This document shows positions 54,326-63,636 of a stretch of 64,000 nt of DNA, piece after piece; the first letter of the stretch is position 1, and every line of letters starts with the position of its first letter. The notes under the pieces were generated by a model. The model searched no databases. It saw only the letters and a program-made list of their open reading frames with translations, and was not told the DNA's origin. A program made the translations under genes and the position numbers. Source of the DNA: Paraoerskovia sediminicola (lineage in GTDB: Bacteria; Actinomycetota; Actinomycetes; Actinomycetales; Cellulomonadaceae). The stretch is from NCBI RefSeq assembly GCF_030296575.1, contig NZ_AP027729.1, positions 1,426,001 to 1,490,000 on the forward strand, read 5' to 3'.

Positions 54326-56013
54326 CGTTCGTCTCCCGTGCGCTCGGGGCTGTCGGCGTCCGTGCTCGTAGCACCGGAGCCGTCGGAGGCGCTGGACGTC
54401 CCGTCGTGGACCAGAGCCTCGGGGCGTCCGTCCAGCGTGAGTGCGCCGTCGACGAGGAGCCCGGCCTTGCGCATCCGGTTCGCCTTGGCGAAGAAGAGGG
54501 TGCTGATGACGGCGAACACGGCGAGGAGGCCCGCGATGATGAACATCGTGCCGTTGAACGAGGTCACGAACACCTCGCTCGCCTTGGCGATCACCGTCTC
54601 CACCTGCTGCGGGTCGTAGTCCGACATGTCACCGCCTGAGATGTACTGCTGGATCATCCCGGTGAACTGCCCCTGCTGCGACGGCTCGACGTTCGCCTCG
54701 GCGAACGCCTCGGCGATACCCCGGCCGTACTGGCCGAACAGGAAGGTCGAGCTCAGCGCCGTGCCGAGCGCGAAGCTGGTCTGACCGATCGCGGTCTTGG
54801 ACGACGCCATCGCACCGGTCAGCGCCGGCGGCGGCTTCGCGACGAAGTACTGGCCCATCGTCGTCTCGTTGAGCATGCGGGCGAAGCCGCCGACGATCAT
54901 CGGGATGGCGAAGAAGATGTACGGCGACGTGGTCGTGGAGAAGCCGAACATCACCATGGTCCCGATCAGCAGGACGTGACCGACGATGAGGTTCAGCGAC
55001 GCCGGGATGCCCTTGGACAGGAGACGGCCCGCCACCGTCGCGCCGATGACCATCGCGACGCTCAGCGGCAGCTGGCCGAGGCTGACCTGCAGCGGCGTGT
55101 ACTGGTAGATGTACTGCCACAGCATCGACAGCTGGATCATCACGACGGCCTGCCACATGTTGAACGAGAAGCCGGTCGCGACGGACCCCGCGAGCTCGGG
55201 GTCCTTGAACAGCTTGACCGGGAACGCGGGGTCGGGGACCCGCGCCTCCCACCAGATGAACAGCGCCATCGCGACGAGACCGATCGCGACGGGCACGAGC
55301 ACGGATGCCGAACCCCAGCCCGCGGTGGCGGCGTTGCTCAGACCGTAGATGAGACCGACGAGCGAGACGGCAATGGCGAGGAGTCCCGGGTAGTCGAACT
55401 TGCCGACGTGGTCGGCCTTCGCCTCGGGGAGGCCGCGCATGCACATCAGGAAGGCGATGACGGCGACGATCGGCATCGTGAGGTAGCCGAGCCGCCAGCC
55501 GAAGCCGGCCATCCACCCGGCGACCACGCCGAGGACGAGCGCGGCGGCCGTCTGACCCGCGAGCCAGAACGCGACCGCCTTCGGGATCTTGCCCGGCATG
55601 ACTTCGCGCAGGAGCGCGAAGCTCAGCCCGAACGACGCCGCGATGCCGAGGCCGGTCACGGCACGCCCCAGGATGAAGATCGTGGTCGACGGCGCGACGG
55701 CCGTGATGACGCCCCCAAGACCCGCGACCAGCAGGCCGACGAGCATCACCTTGCGACGCCCGAGACGGTCGCCCAGGGCGCCCGTGGTCAGGATGAAGGC
55801 GGCGAGTGCGAGCGTACCGACGCTCGCTGCGAAAGCACGCTCCGACCCGGACATCCCGAGGTCGACGCTCGCACCGACGATCGAGATGTTGTTCGCCGTC
55901 GGATCGACGACCTGCAGGCACGACGCGGCGGTCAGTGCGACGAGGGCCGCCGTCGTTCCCTTCGTACGTACGCTCGAGCTGGTCACGGGCTTCTGCCTCT
56001 CGGTCGCCACCAT
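54322..56013 (-). CDS. MFS transporter, DHA2-like
   Basis: 563 residues with about 14 helices. It shows GALGDRLGRRKVMLVG (motif A), AVTGLGIAASFGLSFALLREVMPG, FNMWQAVVMIQLSMLWQYIYQYTPLQVSLGQLP and PSQQGQFTGMIQQYISGG, and a hydrophilic Asp/Ser-rich C-terminal tail. It resembles the downstream paralogue throughout. MVATERQKP at 56013 is chosen; a longer start at 56103 gives unlike residues. First gene of the three-gene operon, divergent from the phosphatase. Confidence 0.88.
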   Translation of the reverse strand: MVATERQKPVTSSSVRTKGTTAALVALTAASCLQVVDPTANNISIVGASVDLGMSGSERAFAASVGTLALAAFILTTGALGDRLGRRKVMLVGLLVAGLGGVITAVAPSTTIFILGRAVTGLGIAASFGLSFALLREVMPGKIPKAVAFWLAGQTAAALVLGVVAGWMAGFGWRLGYLTMPIVAVIAFLMCMRGLPEAKADHVGKFDYPGLLAIAVSLVGLIYGLSNAATAGWGSASVLVPVAIGLVAMALFIWWEARVPDPAFPVKLFKDPELAGSVATGFSFNMWQAVVMIQLSMLWQYIYQYTPLQVSLGQLPLSVAMVIGATVAGRLLSKGIPASLNLIVGHVLLIGTMVMFGFSTTTSPYIFFAIPMIVGGFARMLNETTMGQYFVAKPPPALTGAMASSKTAIGQTSFALGTALSSTFLFGQYGRGIAEAFAEANVEPSQQGQFTGMIQQYISGGDMSDYDPQQVETVIAKASEVFVTSFNGTMFIIAGLLAVFAVISTLFFAKANRMRKAGLLVDGALTLDGRPEALVHDGTSSASDGSGATSTDADSPERTGDER

Positions 56014-56071
56014 CGGTTGCTGAGAAGTACCGCAGGTGGCAAACGCTAGGCCCAGGCAACGACTACCGCCT

Positions 56072-56097
56072 GGCGAGCGGCGAGCGGCGAGCGGCGA
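56072..56097. repeat. Three 7-bp tandem repeats
   Basis: GGCGAGC occurs three times in a row and then partly (GGCGA) in the promoter gap between the MFS gene and the phosphatase. Possible slippage site. Confidence 0.6.
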
Positions 56098-56120
56098 CGA
56101 CATCGTGCGACGATCTCGAC

Positions 56121-56687
56121 ATGAGCGACAGCCCCCGCACGTTCCGCATCATGACCGTCTGCACGGGCAACATCTGCCGGTCGCCCATGGCCGAGGTCGT
56201 GCTCCGCGACCGCTTCGAGCGTGCGGGGCTCGGCGACGTCGTGGCCGTCGACTCGACGGGGATCAGCGACGAGGAGAGCGGCAACCCGATCGACGTCCGC
56301 GCCCGGAAGGTCCTCGAGCGCGCCGGTTACACGGTCCCGGACCGGTCGGCCCGCCAGGTGACCGCGACCGACCTCGTCGGTCGCGACCTGGTGCTCCCGA
56401 TGACCTCCGTCCACGCGCGGGCGCTGCGTCGCCTCGAGGGCAAGGTCTCGCGCGGGGCGGCGACGGGGACGGGCGAGCTCGACCCGGCCGAGCTCCCGAA
56501 GATCCGCATGTACCGGAGCTTCGACCCTCAGGCGCCGGAGGTCGTGGACGAGGGCTCGGAGCACGAGCTCGACATCGACGACCCCTGGTACGGCGGGGCC
56601 GAGGACTTCGAGACCTGCCTGGCGCAGGTCGAGGCCGCAGCCGACGAGATCGTGGCCGCCGTGCGCGGGGTGCTGGACCCGGCCTGA
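56121..56687 (+). CDS. Low-molecular-weight protein tyrosine phosphatase
   Basis: 188 residues. The P-loop VCTGNICRSPMAEVVL carries the catalytic Cys and Arg (CX5R) and IDDPWYGGAEDFE carries the catalytic Asp. It removes phosphate from tyrosine, in Actinobacteria often on signalling or exopolysaccharide proteins. The central region LVGRDLVLPMTSVHARAL is typical. An acid-rich loop before DPWYGG is a little longer than in many members. Monocistronic, divergent from the MFS operon; no kinase partner adjacent. Confidence 0.93.
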   Translation: MSDSPRTFRIMTVCTGNICRSPMAEVVLRDRFERAGLGDVVAVDSTGISDEESGNPIDVRARKVLERAGYTVPDRSARQVTATDLVGRDLVLPMTSVHARALRRLEGKVSRGAATGTGELDPAELPKIRMYRSFDPQAPEVVDEGSEHELDIDDPWYGGAEDFETCLAQVEAAADEIVAAVRGVLDPA

Positions 56688-56733
56688 GCTTCCTACCGCC
56701 GGGCTCGCCCCCGACCCGACGTGGGGCGCAGGG

Positions 56734-57789
56734 TCAGGCGTGAGTCGCGGGCGGAGCCACAGAGTCTCGGGGCACCACCGCGAAGTGGTCCGCGATCGAG
56801 ACGCGCCGCGCGGGCTCACCGGAGACCTGCGCCATCAGCGCGTCGACGGCGGCGACCCCGAGCGCATCCAGCGGCATCGAGATGGTGGTCAACGAGGGGC
56901 TGAGGTAGTCAGCCATCGGCACGTCGTCGTAGCAGATCACCGAGAGGTCGTCCGGGATGCTGCGCCCGACCGCTCTGGCAGCGGCGAGGGCGCCGATGGC
57001 CTGGCCGAGGGTCGAGACGTAGAGCGCCGTCACGTCGGGCGCTCGCGTCAGGAGGTCGTGGGTCGCCTCGAAGCCGCCCTCCTCGTCGAACTCGCCGGAG
57101 GCGACGAGATCGCCGGCCAGACCGAGCCCTGACATGGCGGCGGCGAACCCCTCGCCGCGTGCCACCGCAGGGTGGAGCCCGCGCGGTCCCGAGACGAAGC
57201 CGATACGGGAATGACCGAAGCCGGCGAGGTACTCGACGGCGAGGACGCTCGCGCCGCGGATGTCCATGCCGACGTTGCGGTCCGAACCGGGCACCTCGCG
57301 GTTGACGTAGACGTGGGGCACGGAGTCCGGCTGGGCGACGAGGGCGGCGATCAGAGGGCTGTCGGGCCGCGCCGAGGCGACGAGCAGACCGTCGACGCGG
57401 CCGGCATCGACGAGCTCGGCATACTCCTCGGCTCCTGCGGGAGACTGCCTCGCGTCCTCCGCGATGAGGACGACGTACCCGAGCTCGCGTGCGCGGCGGA
57501 TCGCCCCGCGCAGGATCACGGCGTAGACGGAGTTGGTGAGGTCCGGGATGAGGAACGCGAAGGTCCCGGTGCGAGCCACCGAGAGCGCCCGAGCCCCCGC
57601 GTGCGGTCGGTAGCCCAGCTGGCGTGCGGCGGCCAGCACGCGCTCCCGCGTCTCCGGGCGCGCACGGAGCGTCGGGTCGTTGTTCAACGTCCGCGAGACG
57701 ACCGACTTGGTGACGCCGCTCAGCTCTGCGACGTCCACGAGTCGAGCCCGCGCCCGGGGTGGCTTGCCCGCGCTCGCCGTCTCGGCCAT
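56734..57789 (-). CDS. LacI-family transcriptional regulator
   Basis: 351 residues. The helix-turn-helix and hinge are RLVDVAELSGVTKSVVSRTLNNDPTL and YRPHAGARALS. The periplasmic-binding-like domain has FLIPDLTNSVYAVILRGAIRRA, GLLVASARPD and YDDVPMADYLSPSLTTI, the standard LacI end. Effector unknown, probably a sugar. It has no adjacent sugar operon in the window, so its regulon lies elsewhere or includes the neighbouring MFS operon. Convergent with the phosphatase gene. Confidence 0.9.
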   Translation of the reverse strand: MAETASAGKPPRARARLVDVAELSGVTKSVVSRTLNNDPTLRARPETRERVLAAARQLGYRPHAGARALSVARTGTFAFLIPDLTNSVYAVILRGAIRRARELGYVVLIAEDARQSPAGAEEYAELVDAGRVDGLLVASARPDSPLIAALVAQPDSVPHVYVNREVPGSDRNVGMDIRGASVLAVEYLAGFGHSRIGFVSGPRGLHPAVARGEGFAAAMSGLGLAGDLVASGEFDEEGGFEATHDLLTRAPDVTALYVSTLGQAIGALAAARAVGRSIPDDLSVICYDDVPMADYLSPSLTTISMPLDALGVAAVDALMAQVSGEPARRVSIADHFAVVPRDSVAPPATHA

Positions 57790-57946
57790 CAGTGGTGCCC
57801 TCCATGGCGAGAGCGGACGCGGCGCCTCATGGTGTGACTGTCCCTTGGTGCGTGAATGGTGATGACGTGAGCATAGCGGCGCGAGGATGCCGGGGTCGGT
57901 CGCGCGGATCGCCCCGGGTGTCGCCCGAGCGTCCCCGGGCGGTGCG

Positions 57947-59281
57947 TTACCGGCCGGGCGCGCCCGGGTCGGGGCCGTCGTCCTGCACGCGTGGGATCGT
58001 GCCGGTCTGCCGGGCGCGACGCCGGGCGTGCGCGTCCCGGATCGCCCCCAGGCTGCGCCGTGCGGTGGACTCGCCGGGGACCGAGACGGGCACGCCGTCG
58101 TCGTCGAGCACCTCGGGCTCCTCGGCGCGCACCCCCAGCCCCTTCGCGACGAAGGGCCCCGACAGGCCGTAGACGATCGCGGTCAGCAGGATGATCGCGA
58201 ACACGACCGGGACCACCTCGGGGAACGGCTCGCCCGCCTTCTCGAACTCGATCGCGAACACCGACGCGGTCGACGCGGCGACGATGCCGCGCGGCGCCAT
58301 CCACCCGACCATCGCGCGCTCGTGGCCGGTGAGGTTGGTGCCGAACGTGGAGAGCCCGGCGACCGCGGGCCGCAGCACCAGCACGAGCAGCGCGGTGATC
58401 GCGAGGGCCGGCAGGAGGAACTCCTGGAGCGCGCCGACCTCCACGCGGGCCGAGAGCAGGATGAAGAGCGAACCGACGAGCAGCATCCCGAGGTGACCGC
58501 CGAACTCGTGCAGCGGTTCGATGTTGATGAACCGCTGGTTCGCGAGGGCGATCCCCATGGCGACGGTGGCGAACAGCCCGGCCTCCTCGTGCACCGCCTC
58601 GGCCCCCGAGTAGGTGAGCATCGCGAGCGCGATCGCGAGGACGACCTCGGTCCCGGCAGGGAGCCGGCCCCACCTGACGAGCACGATGTAGAGGAGCGCG
58701 GCCAGGACACCGACCCAGATCCCGGTGAAACCGGTCTGGAAGAGCCTCGGCGGCTCCTCGTGCAGGGCGATGTTCGCGACGATCAGCGCGATCGTCGCCC
58801 CGATGGGGTCGATGAAGATGCCCTCGAAGGCGAGGACGGACCCGAGGGGCTCCTTGGGGCGGATCACCTTGAGCAGCGGCCCGACGACGGTCGGCCCGGA
58901 CACGATGAGGATCGACCCGATCACCGCGGAGCGCAGGAACGTCAGGTCGAGGACGAGGTAGCACGCGAGAGTGGCACCGACCCCGGTGAGCACCGCACCT
59001 ACGGTCACGAGCAGGAGCACGGGTCGCCGCGCCCCGCCGTGCAGACGCCGGAAGTCCAGCTTGAGCGACTCCTCGAACAGGAGCAGGCCCACGCCGAGGG
59101 AGACCAGGGGGAACAGGGCGTCGCCGAACACGGCGTCCGGGTCGAGGACGCCCGTGACCGGCCCGATGACGAGACCGGCGGCGAGCAGTACGAGGATCGA
59201 GGGCAGGTGGAGGCGGCCGGCGACGATCTGGCTCAGCACGCCGAGCGCTACGACGAGCGCGATCCCTGCGGAGAGGTCCAT
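57947..59281 (-). CDS. Cation:proton antiporter, CPA1/NhaP type
   Basis: 444 residues, about 12 helices. The start MDLSAGIALVVALGVLSQIVAGRL is typical. Key residues are in LFEESLKLDF, SGPTVVGPLLKVIRP, the ion-binding region FEGIFIDPIGATIA (acidic pair replaced by the NhaP-type FxDP), and MVGWMAPRGIVAASTASVFA, characteristic for NhaP. A hydrophilic tail with Arg-rich HARRRARQ closes it. It exchanges Na+ or K+ for protons. No K+ binding (RCK) domain is seen. Divergent from the DUF6325 gene by 240 bases. Confidence 0.9.
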   Translation of the reverse strand: MDLSAGIALVVALGVLSQIVAGRLHLPSILVLLAAGLVIGPVTGVLDPDAVFGDALFPLVSLGVGLLLFEESLKLDFRRLHGGARRPVLLLVTVGAVLTGVGATLACYLVLDLTFLRSAVIGSILIVSGPTVVGPLLKVIRPKEPLGSVLAFEGIFIDPIGATIALIVANIALHEEPPRLFQTGFTGIWVGVLAALLYIVLVRWGRLPAGTEVVLAIALAMLTYSGAEAVHEEAGLFATVAMGIALANQRFINIEPLHEFGGHLGMLLVGSLFILLSARVEVGALQEFLLPALAITALLVLVLRPAVAGLSTFGTNLTGHERAMVGWMAPRGIVAASTASVFAIEFEKAGEPFPEVVPVVFAIILLTAIVYGLSGPFVAKGLGVRAEEPEVLDDDGVPVSVPGESTARRSLGAIRDAHARRRARQTGTIPRVQDDGPDPGAPGR

Positions 59282-59521
59282 CAGCGCTCTGCGCCCTGTC
59301 GCCCGGGACGCACCGGGTCTGGCTCGGTGCCGGGGCTGGGCCAGGGGCCCGGGTGCGGCGCGCGGCCGACGGTGCTCATGGGACGCGAGCCTACCGGCGC
59401 GATGCGCCCACGACGGCGTAGATTTGCAGGTGACGCGCCGCCCTGCGCGGAACGGTCCTCTGGCCCGCTCCGGCGGGCTGCGGCATGCTCGGACCACACG
59501 CGTGCGACAGGAAGAGGAGAC

Positions 59522-59950
59522 ATGGCAGACGAGAAGTTCGGCCCGGTCGAGTTCATGGTCATCGGGGTCCCCCTCGACGGCGTCCCGGACGCCGTGGTGA
59601 CGGAGGTGCAGAAGCTCGTCGACGCCGACGTCGTCGACCTGCTCGACGTGGCCTACGTGTCGAAGGCCGAGGACGGCACGGTCACGACGCTCGAGCTCGA
59701 GGAGATCGATCACCCGGCGCTCGCAGCCCTCGACCCGGACGGCGTCGGCCTCGCCGGCGAGGAGGACCTGCTCGACGTCTCCGCCGGGCTCGCCCCGGGC
59801 AGCGCCGCGCTGGTCCTCGTCGTCGAGCACACCTGGGCGCGCTCGTTCCTCGCGGCGGTCGTCGAGACGCCCGCAGAGATCCTCATGTCCGAGCGCATCA
59901 CGGCCGAGGTCGTCAACGAGGTCGTGCGCATCGGCAAGACCCTGGACTAG
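59522..59950 (+). CDS. DUF6325 family protein
   Basis: 142 residues from MADEKFGPVEFMVIGVPLDG after AAGAGGAGAC. The pattern FMVIGVP-----VVTEVQKLVDADVVDLLDVAYVSKA and PGSAALVLVVEHTWARSFLAAV is that of DUF6325 (related to DUF1269 membrane or ferredoxin-like proteins). Function unknown. It is usually followed by a SHOCT protein, as here, which suggests a shared role in an envelope or stress response. Confidence 0.85.
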   Translation: MADEKFGPVEFMVIGVPLDGVPDAVVTEVQKLVDADVVDLLDVAYVSKAEDGTVTTLELEEIDHPALAALDPDGVGLAGEEDLLDVSAGLAPGSAALVLVVEHTWARSFLAAVVETPAEILMSERITAEVVNEVVRIGKTLD

Positions 59951-60033
59951 GTCCTGGACCAGTACCTGGGCCCGGCAGCCCGGGCGCAGGCAGAGCAGCG
60001 AGAAGCAGACGGACGCGAAGGACGGAGCAGGAC

Positions 60034-60420
60034 ATGCGACGAGCACGGGTAGGACGCGTTGGACGGCCAGGACTCATCGGCACGATGGCGAGGACCGCGG
60101 TGGTCGCGGGTACCGCCAACGCGGTGACGGGGGCACAGAACCGCCGTCGGGCCGGCAGGGAGCAGGAGGCGTACGAGCAGCAGCAGTACGACGCCCAGCA
60201 GCAGCAGGCCGCGATGCAGCAGGCGGCGCAGCAGGCCGCCTACGAGCAGATGCAGGCCCAGCAGGCGGCGTACGCGCAGCCCGCCCAGGTCAGCGCGGCG
60301 CCCGCTGCGGGCGGCGGCGAGGACCTCATGGCGCAGCTCGAGAAGCTGGCCGGCCTCAAGCAGGCGGGCGTGCTCAGCGACGCGGAGTTCGCCCAGGCGA
60401 AGGCCAAGCTGCTCGGCTGA
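60034..60420 (+). CDS. SHOCT-domain protein
   Basis: 128 residues. A Gly/Arg start (MRRARVGRVGRPGLIGTMART) with a short hydrophobic stretch is followed by a Gln/Ala-rich middle and a C-terminal SHOCT domain, DLMAQLEKLAGLKQAGVLSDAEFAQAKAKLL. SHOCT is a short helical pair thought to help oligomerise proteins. GGAGCAGGAC lies before the ATG. It follows the DUF6325 gene by 83 bases and is a likely operon partner. Confidence 0.88.
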   Translation: MRRARVGRVGRPGLIGTMARTAVVAGTANAVTGAQNRRRAGREQEAYEQQQYDAQQQQAAMQQAAQQAAYEQMQAQQAAYAQPAQVSAAPAAGGGEDLMAQLEKLAGLKQAGVLSDAEFAQAKAKLLG

Positions 60421-60783
60421 CGTGACCCGTCCCCGGCCCCAGGGCCGGGGGCGGTCGTCCCCGACGAGGCGCTGGACGGGCGCACGCCGTCCCGCGCTAA
60501 GGACGGCGGAGATGGCCCGACGTCTCGGGCCCCGCCCAGCACCCCGGGGTCGATGTCGAGACGGTCTGCGACGCGGGTGTCTCTTCGACGTTCACGCACG
60601 GTGCGGTGGAGATGGGCACGTGCGCCCCTTTCTCGGCTCGTCCGGGAGGGGCGGTGTGCCCTGGTCGGAACGCGGATGTGACCTCGTCAACGTAGAGGGG
60701 GTGAAATCCGCGGGGCATCGGTAATCACTACGCATGTTTCGGGCAGCTCCGGGCGGAGTGCGACATCATGGCGAAAACGCCCG
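60421..60783. other. Intergenic region, 363 bases
   Basis: Holds the hairpin at 60431-60450 and a long leader of the LuxR-type gene. An AT-richer part at 60700-60780 (GGTAATCACTACGC) is the likely promoter zone. I see no gene here. Confidence 0.55.
60431..60450 (+). terminator. Hairpin after the SHOCT gene
   Basis: CCCCGGCC (60431-60438) pairs with GGCCGGGG (60443-60450), loop CCAG, 10 bases after the stop. No T run. Confidence 0.7.
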
Positions 60784-63417
60784 ATGACGAGGTTGGTGGA
60801 CGGCATGGTGGCCCTCGAGCCCCGCAGGAGCTCGAGGGTGGGCCCGGCGGAGGACCAGGGCCGGCGTCCGGCGCCCCACGAGAAGCACAGCAGGGCCGCC
60901 GCGCGCACGCTCGCGGGCGGAGGGAGCGTCGTCGTCGCCGGCCCTCCGGGCGTCGGCAAGACCCATCTCCTCGGTGACGCGCTGCGGCGGGCGGGCGCGA
61001 GCGGCGTCGTCACCGTCACCGGGACGGACGTCCGGGTCGGGGAGCCGCTGCGAGCCCTGTCCCCGTTGCTGGGTGCTCGACGCGCCGACGAGCCCACGAG
61101 CGTCGTGGCGGGCCGACTCGCGGACGCGCTCGGCGCCCGGGCCCCGGGTGCGCCGAGGATCCTGCGGGCCGAGGACGCGCACCTGCTCGACGACGGGACC
61201 GCAGACGTGCTCGCGTGGGCCGCGCGCCAGGGAGACCTCCAGGTCGCAGTGTCGATGCGGACGCAGGGTCTGTCGCGGGAGCCGTGGGCCGGCCTCTGGA
61301 GGGACGGCGTCGTCGAGCGCGTCGACCTCGCACCCTTCACGCGGGACGAGGTCGAGGAACGACTCGTGGAGCTCCTGCAGGCACCGGTGGCGACCGACGT
61401 CGTTCACCGGCTCGCTGCGGAGTCCGGCGGCAACGCGTTCCACCTCGACGAGCTCGTCCGCGCGGAGCGGGCGTCGGGGGCGCTCCACCTGCACGACGGC
61501 GTGTGGTTGCGGGCGGCGGGCGGCACCGTGCCGTCGACGCGCATGCTCGACCTCGTCGCCGGCGACCTCGCCCGACTGGACGCGGGCGCGCGCGACGCGC
61601 TCGAGGTGCTCTCGCTGGTCGAGGCCGTGCCGCTGCGGGCCTTCCTGGAGGTCGTCAGCCAGGACGCTCTGGCGACCCTCCTGCGGCACGGTCTCGTCGA
61701 CACCGAGACCGGACCGGGGGTCGCCGGGGGCCACGAGGTGACCGTCCGGACCCAGGCCATGTACGCCCAGGCGGTCCGGGGCCAGATCCCGTCGGCGCGA
61801 CGCCGCGAGCTGCTCGGCCGGCTCGACACCCCGAGCATCGACGACGACCCGGCAGCGCTCGTCGCCTCGGTGACCCTCGCGCTCAACAGCGGGCTGACCG
61901 TGTCGGTCGAACGCATCAGGAGCGCCACGGACGCCGCGTTCGTGCTGAAGAAGCAGCACGCCGTGGTCCAGCTCTCGACTGCGGCGATCGAGGACGCGAA
62001 GGGCGGCGGCGCGTCGGGACGCGCCATGGTGGAGCTGCTCCTCCAGCGCGCCGAGGCGTCTCGGTCGATGGGTCGGGCGGCCGCCGCGGCGCGGGACGTC
62101 AGGGACGCCCTCGACGAGCTCGAGAAGGCGGAGGAGCTCACCGACGACGACCTCGCCACCTACCTGCGCGGCGCTGCGCTCGAGTCCGGGATCCATCACT
62201 ACGAGTTGGGGCTGGGGGAGGCGCTGCGCAGGCTCGACGCGGCGTCAGCGGCCCTCGTGCGCCGGCTCGGGCCCCGGCGCTACCGGGCTGCCGCCGAGGT
62301 CCTCGAGTCGACCAGGCTGACGCGCCGCGGCTGGGACGGGGACCCGTCGGCGCTCGAACCTGCGGTGCTCCTCCTCGAGGGAACGCAGAACCCGCAGCGT
62401 GCGCTGTCGCTCGTGGCGCCGACGATCCTCGCCCTGGGACATGCCGGCCGCGTCGCCGAGGGGCTCGGTCTGGCGCGACGGTACGCGCCGATCGGCGCCG
62501 CGCACACCGACCTCTATCGCTGGGCGGTCGGCGAGATCGGGGTGGCGGCCTTCTTCGTGGCGCTCAACGCCGGCGTGGTGCCCGCGGAACCGTCCGACTA
62601 CGACGACCCGGCGGCGGCGGTGGGCTCCGGCAGCACCCGGGACCCGCTGGACCCGGTCGCCGTCCACGTGCGGCGCGGCCTGATCGCGGCCGCCCGCGGT
62701 TCGTGGCGGACGGCGGCCGCGGACTTCCATGCTGCGAGCGCCAGCTTCGGAGTGGTCGACCTGGGTGGCCTGCTCAGCTTCACGCTGGCGGCCGGGGCCC
62801 GCGCCTGCGCGGCGGCCGGCGAGTCCGTCGCCGCGCGGTCGGCGCTCGACCGGCTGTCCCGGACGCGGCTGCGGGCTGCGCGAAGCCTCGAGCCCGACAT
62901 CCGGCTGCTGTGCGTCGACGCTCTGGCCTGGCTGCGGGACCCGGCTCTCGACGCCGAGCTCCAGGACCTCGCGGCCTGGGCGCGAGCGCGTGGTGCAGCG
63001 AGGGTCGAGCTCGAGGCGCTGCACCGGCGGGTGGTGCTGTCCGCCGACACCGCCAAGATCTTGGGTCTCGACGCTGTGGTCGCGCGGTGCCACGAGCTCG
63101 GCGGGATCGTCGAGGGTGCTCGCGCCACGGCACTCGTCGCGCACGTCGTCGCCGTCACGACCGGGGACGAGGCGCTCCGGGAGATCTCCGTGCGGGGGCT
63201 CGGCACCGTCGGCCTCTGGCTGCCGACACCCTCGCCGGCGGTGGCGCTCACCCAGCGGGAGCGCGAGGTCGCGGCCCTCGCGGCCGGCGGCCTGTCGAGC
63301 AAAGCGATCGCGGAGCGGCTGACGCTGTCGGTGCGCACGGTCGACAGCCACCTGTCCAGGGTCTTCGCGAAGACCGGGGTGCACTCGCGCCAGGAGCTCG
63401 CCCGCGCGCTGCGCTGA
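60784..63417 (+). CDS. Large LuxR-family (LAL-type) transcriptional regulator
   Basis: 877 residues. The N-terminal AAA-like ATPase has Walker A GPPGVGKT (53-60) and a Walker B-like PRILRAEDAHLLDD. A long helical, TPR-like middle follows. The C-terminal LuxR helix-turn-helix (about 812-877) is LTQREREVAALAAGGLSSKAIAERL with LSVRTVDSHLSRVFAKTG. Such ATP-dependent activators respond to sugars or secondary metabolites (MalT type). The start at 60784 is chosen as the first plausible one; MVALEPRRSS eight residues later is an alternative. It could control the secreted-protein gene downstream. Confidence 0.88.
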   Translation: MTRLVDGMVALEPRRSSRVGPAEDQGRRPAPHEKHSRAAARTLAGGGSVVVAGPPGVGKTHLLGDALRRAGASGVVTVTGTDVRVGEPLRALSPLLGARRADEPTSVVAGRLADALGARAPGAPRILRAEDAHLLDDGTADVLAWAARQGDLQVAVSMRTQGLSREPWAGLWRDGVVERVDLAPFTRDEVEERLVELLQAPVATDVVHRLAAESGGNAFHLDELVRAERASGALHLHDGVWLRAAGGTVPSTRMLDLVAGDLARLDAGARDALEVLSLVEAVPLRAFLEVVSQDALATLLRHGLVDTETGPGVAGGHEVTVRTQAMYAQAVRGQIPSARRRELLGRLDTPSIDDDPAALVASVTLALNSGLTVSVERIRSATDAAFVLKKQHAVVQLSTAAIEDAKGGGASGRAMVELLLQRAEASRSMGRAAAAARDVRDALDELEKAEELTDDDLATYLRGAALESGIHHYELGLGEALRRLDAASAALVRRLGPRRYRAAAEVLESTRLTRRGWDGDPSALEPAVLLLEGTQNPQRALSLVAPTILALGHAGRVAEGLGLARRYAPIGAAHTDLYRWAVGEIGVAAFFVALNAGVVPAEPSDYDDPAAAVGSGSTRDPLDPVAVHVRRGLIAAARGSWRTAAADFHAASASFGVVDLGGLLSFTLAAGARACAAAGESVAARSALDRLSRTRLRAARSLEPDIRLLCVDALAWLRDPALDAELQDLAAWARARGAARVELEALHRRVVLSADTAKILGLDAVVARCHELGGIVEGARATALVAHVVAVTTGDEALREISVRGLGTVGLWLPTPSPAVALTQREREVAALAAGGLSSKAIAERLTLSVRTVDSHLSRVFAKTGVHSRQELARALR

Positions 63418-63561
63418 CTCCCGGCGCCTCGAACCCACGCGCCCGGACTGCGAGTCACGATTCGATAACGAAAGTCGACGGACTCTCGTCACAAACGCCG
63501 TCGTCATAGCAAATCTGCCGATTCGGGTCAATCGCCTCCGGTTGCGCGCCGTCGTACTGGA

Positions 63562-63577
63562 TGTGACAACAGTCACA
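63562..63577. promoter_or_regulatory. CRP/GlxR-like binding site
   Basis: TGTGACAACAGTCACA is an exact match to the CRP pattern TGTGA-N6-TCACA, as used by actinobacterial GlxR/Crp. It lies 60 bases before the start of the secreted-protein gene, in an AT-richer promoter region. Confidence 0.75.
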
Positions 63578-63636
63578 GAGAACGTGCCGTCACCGCTCGC
63601 ATGCTGTCGCGGCAAGCCATCTACCGGGGGACGACC

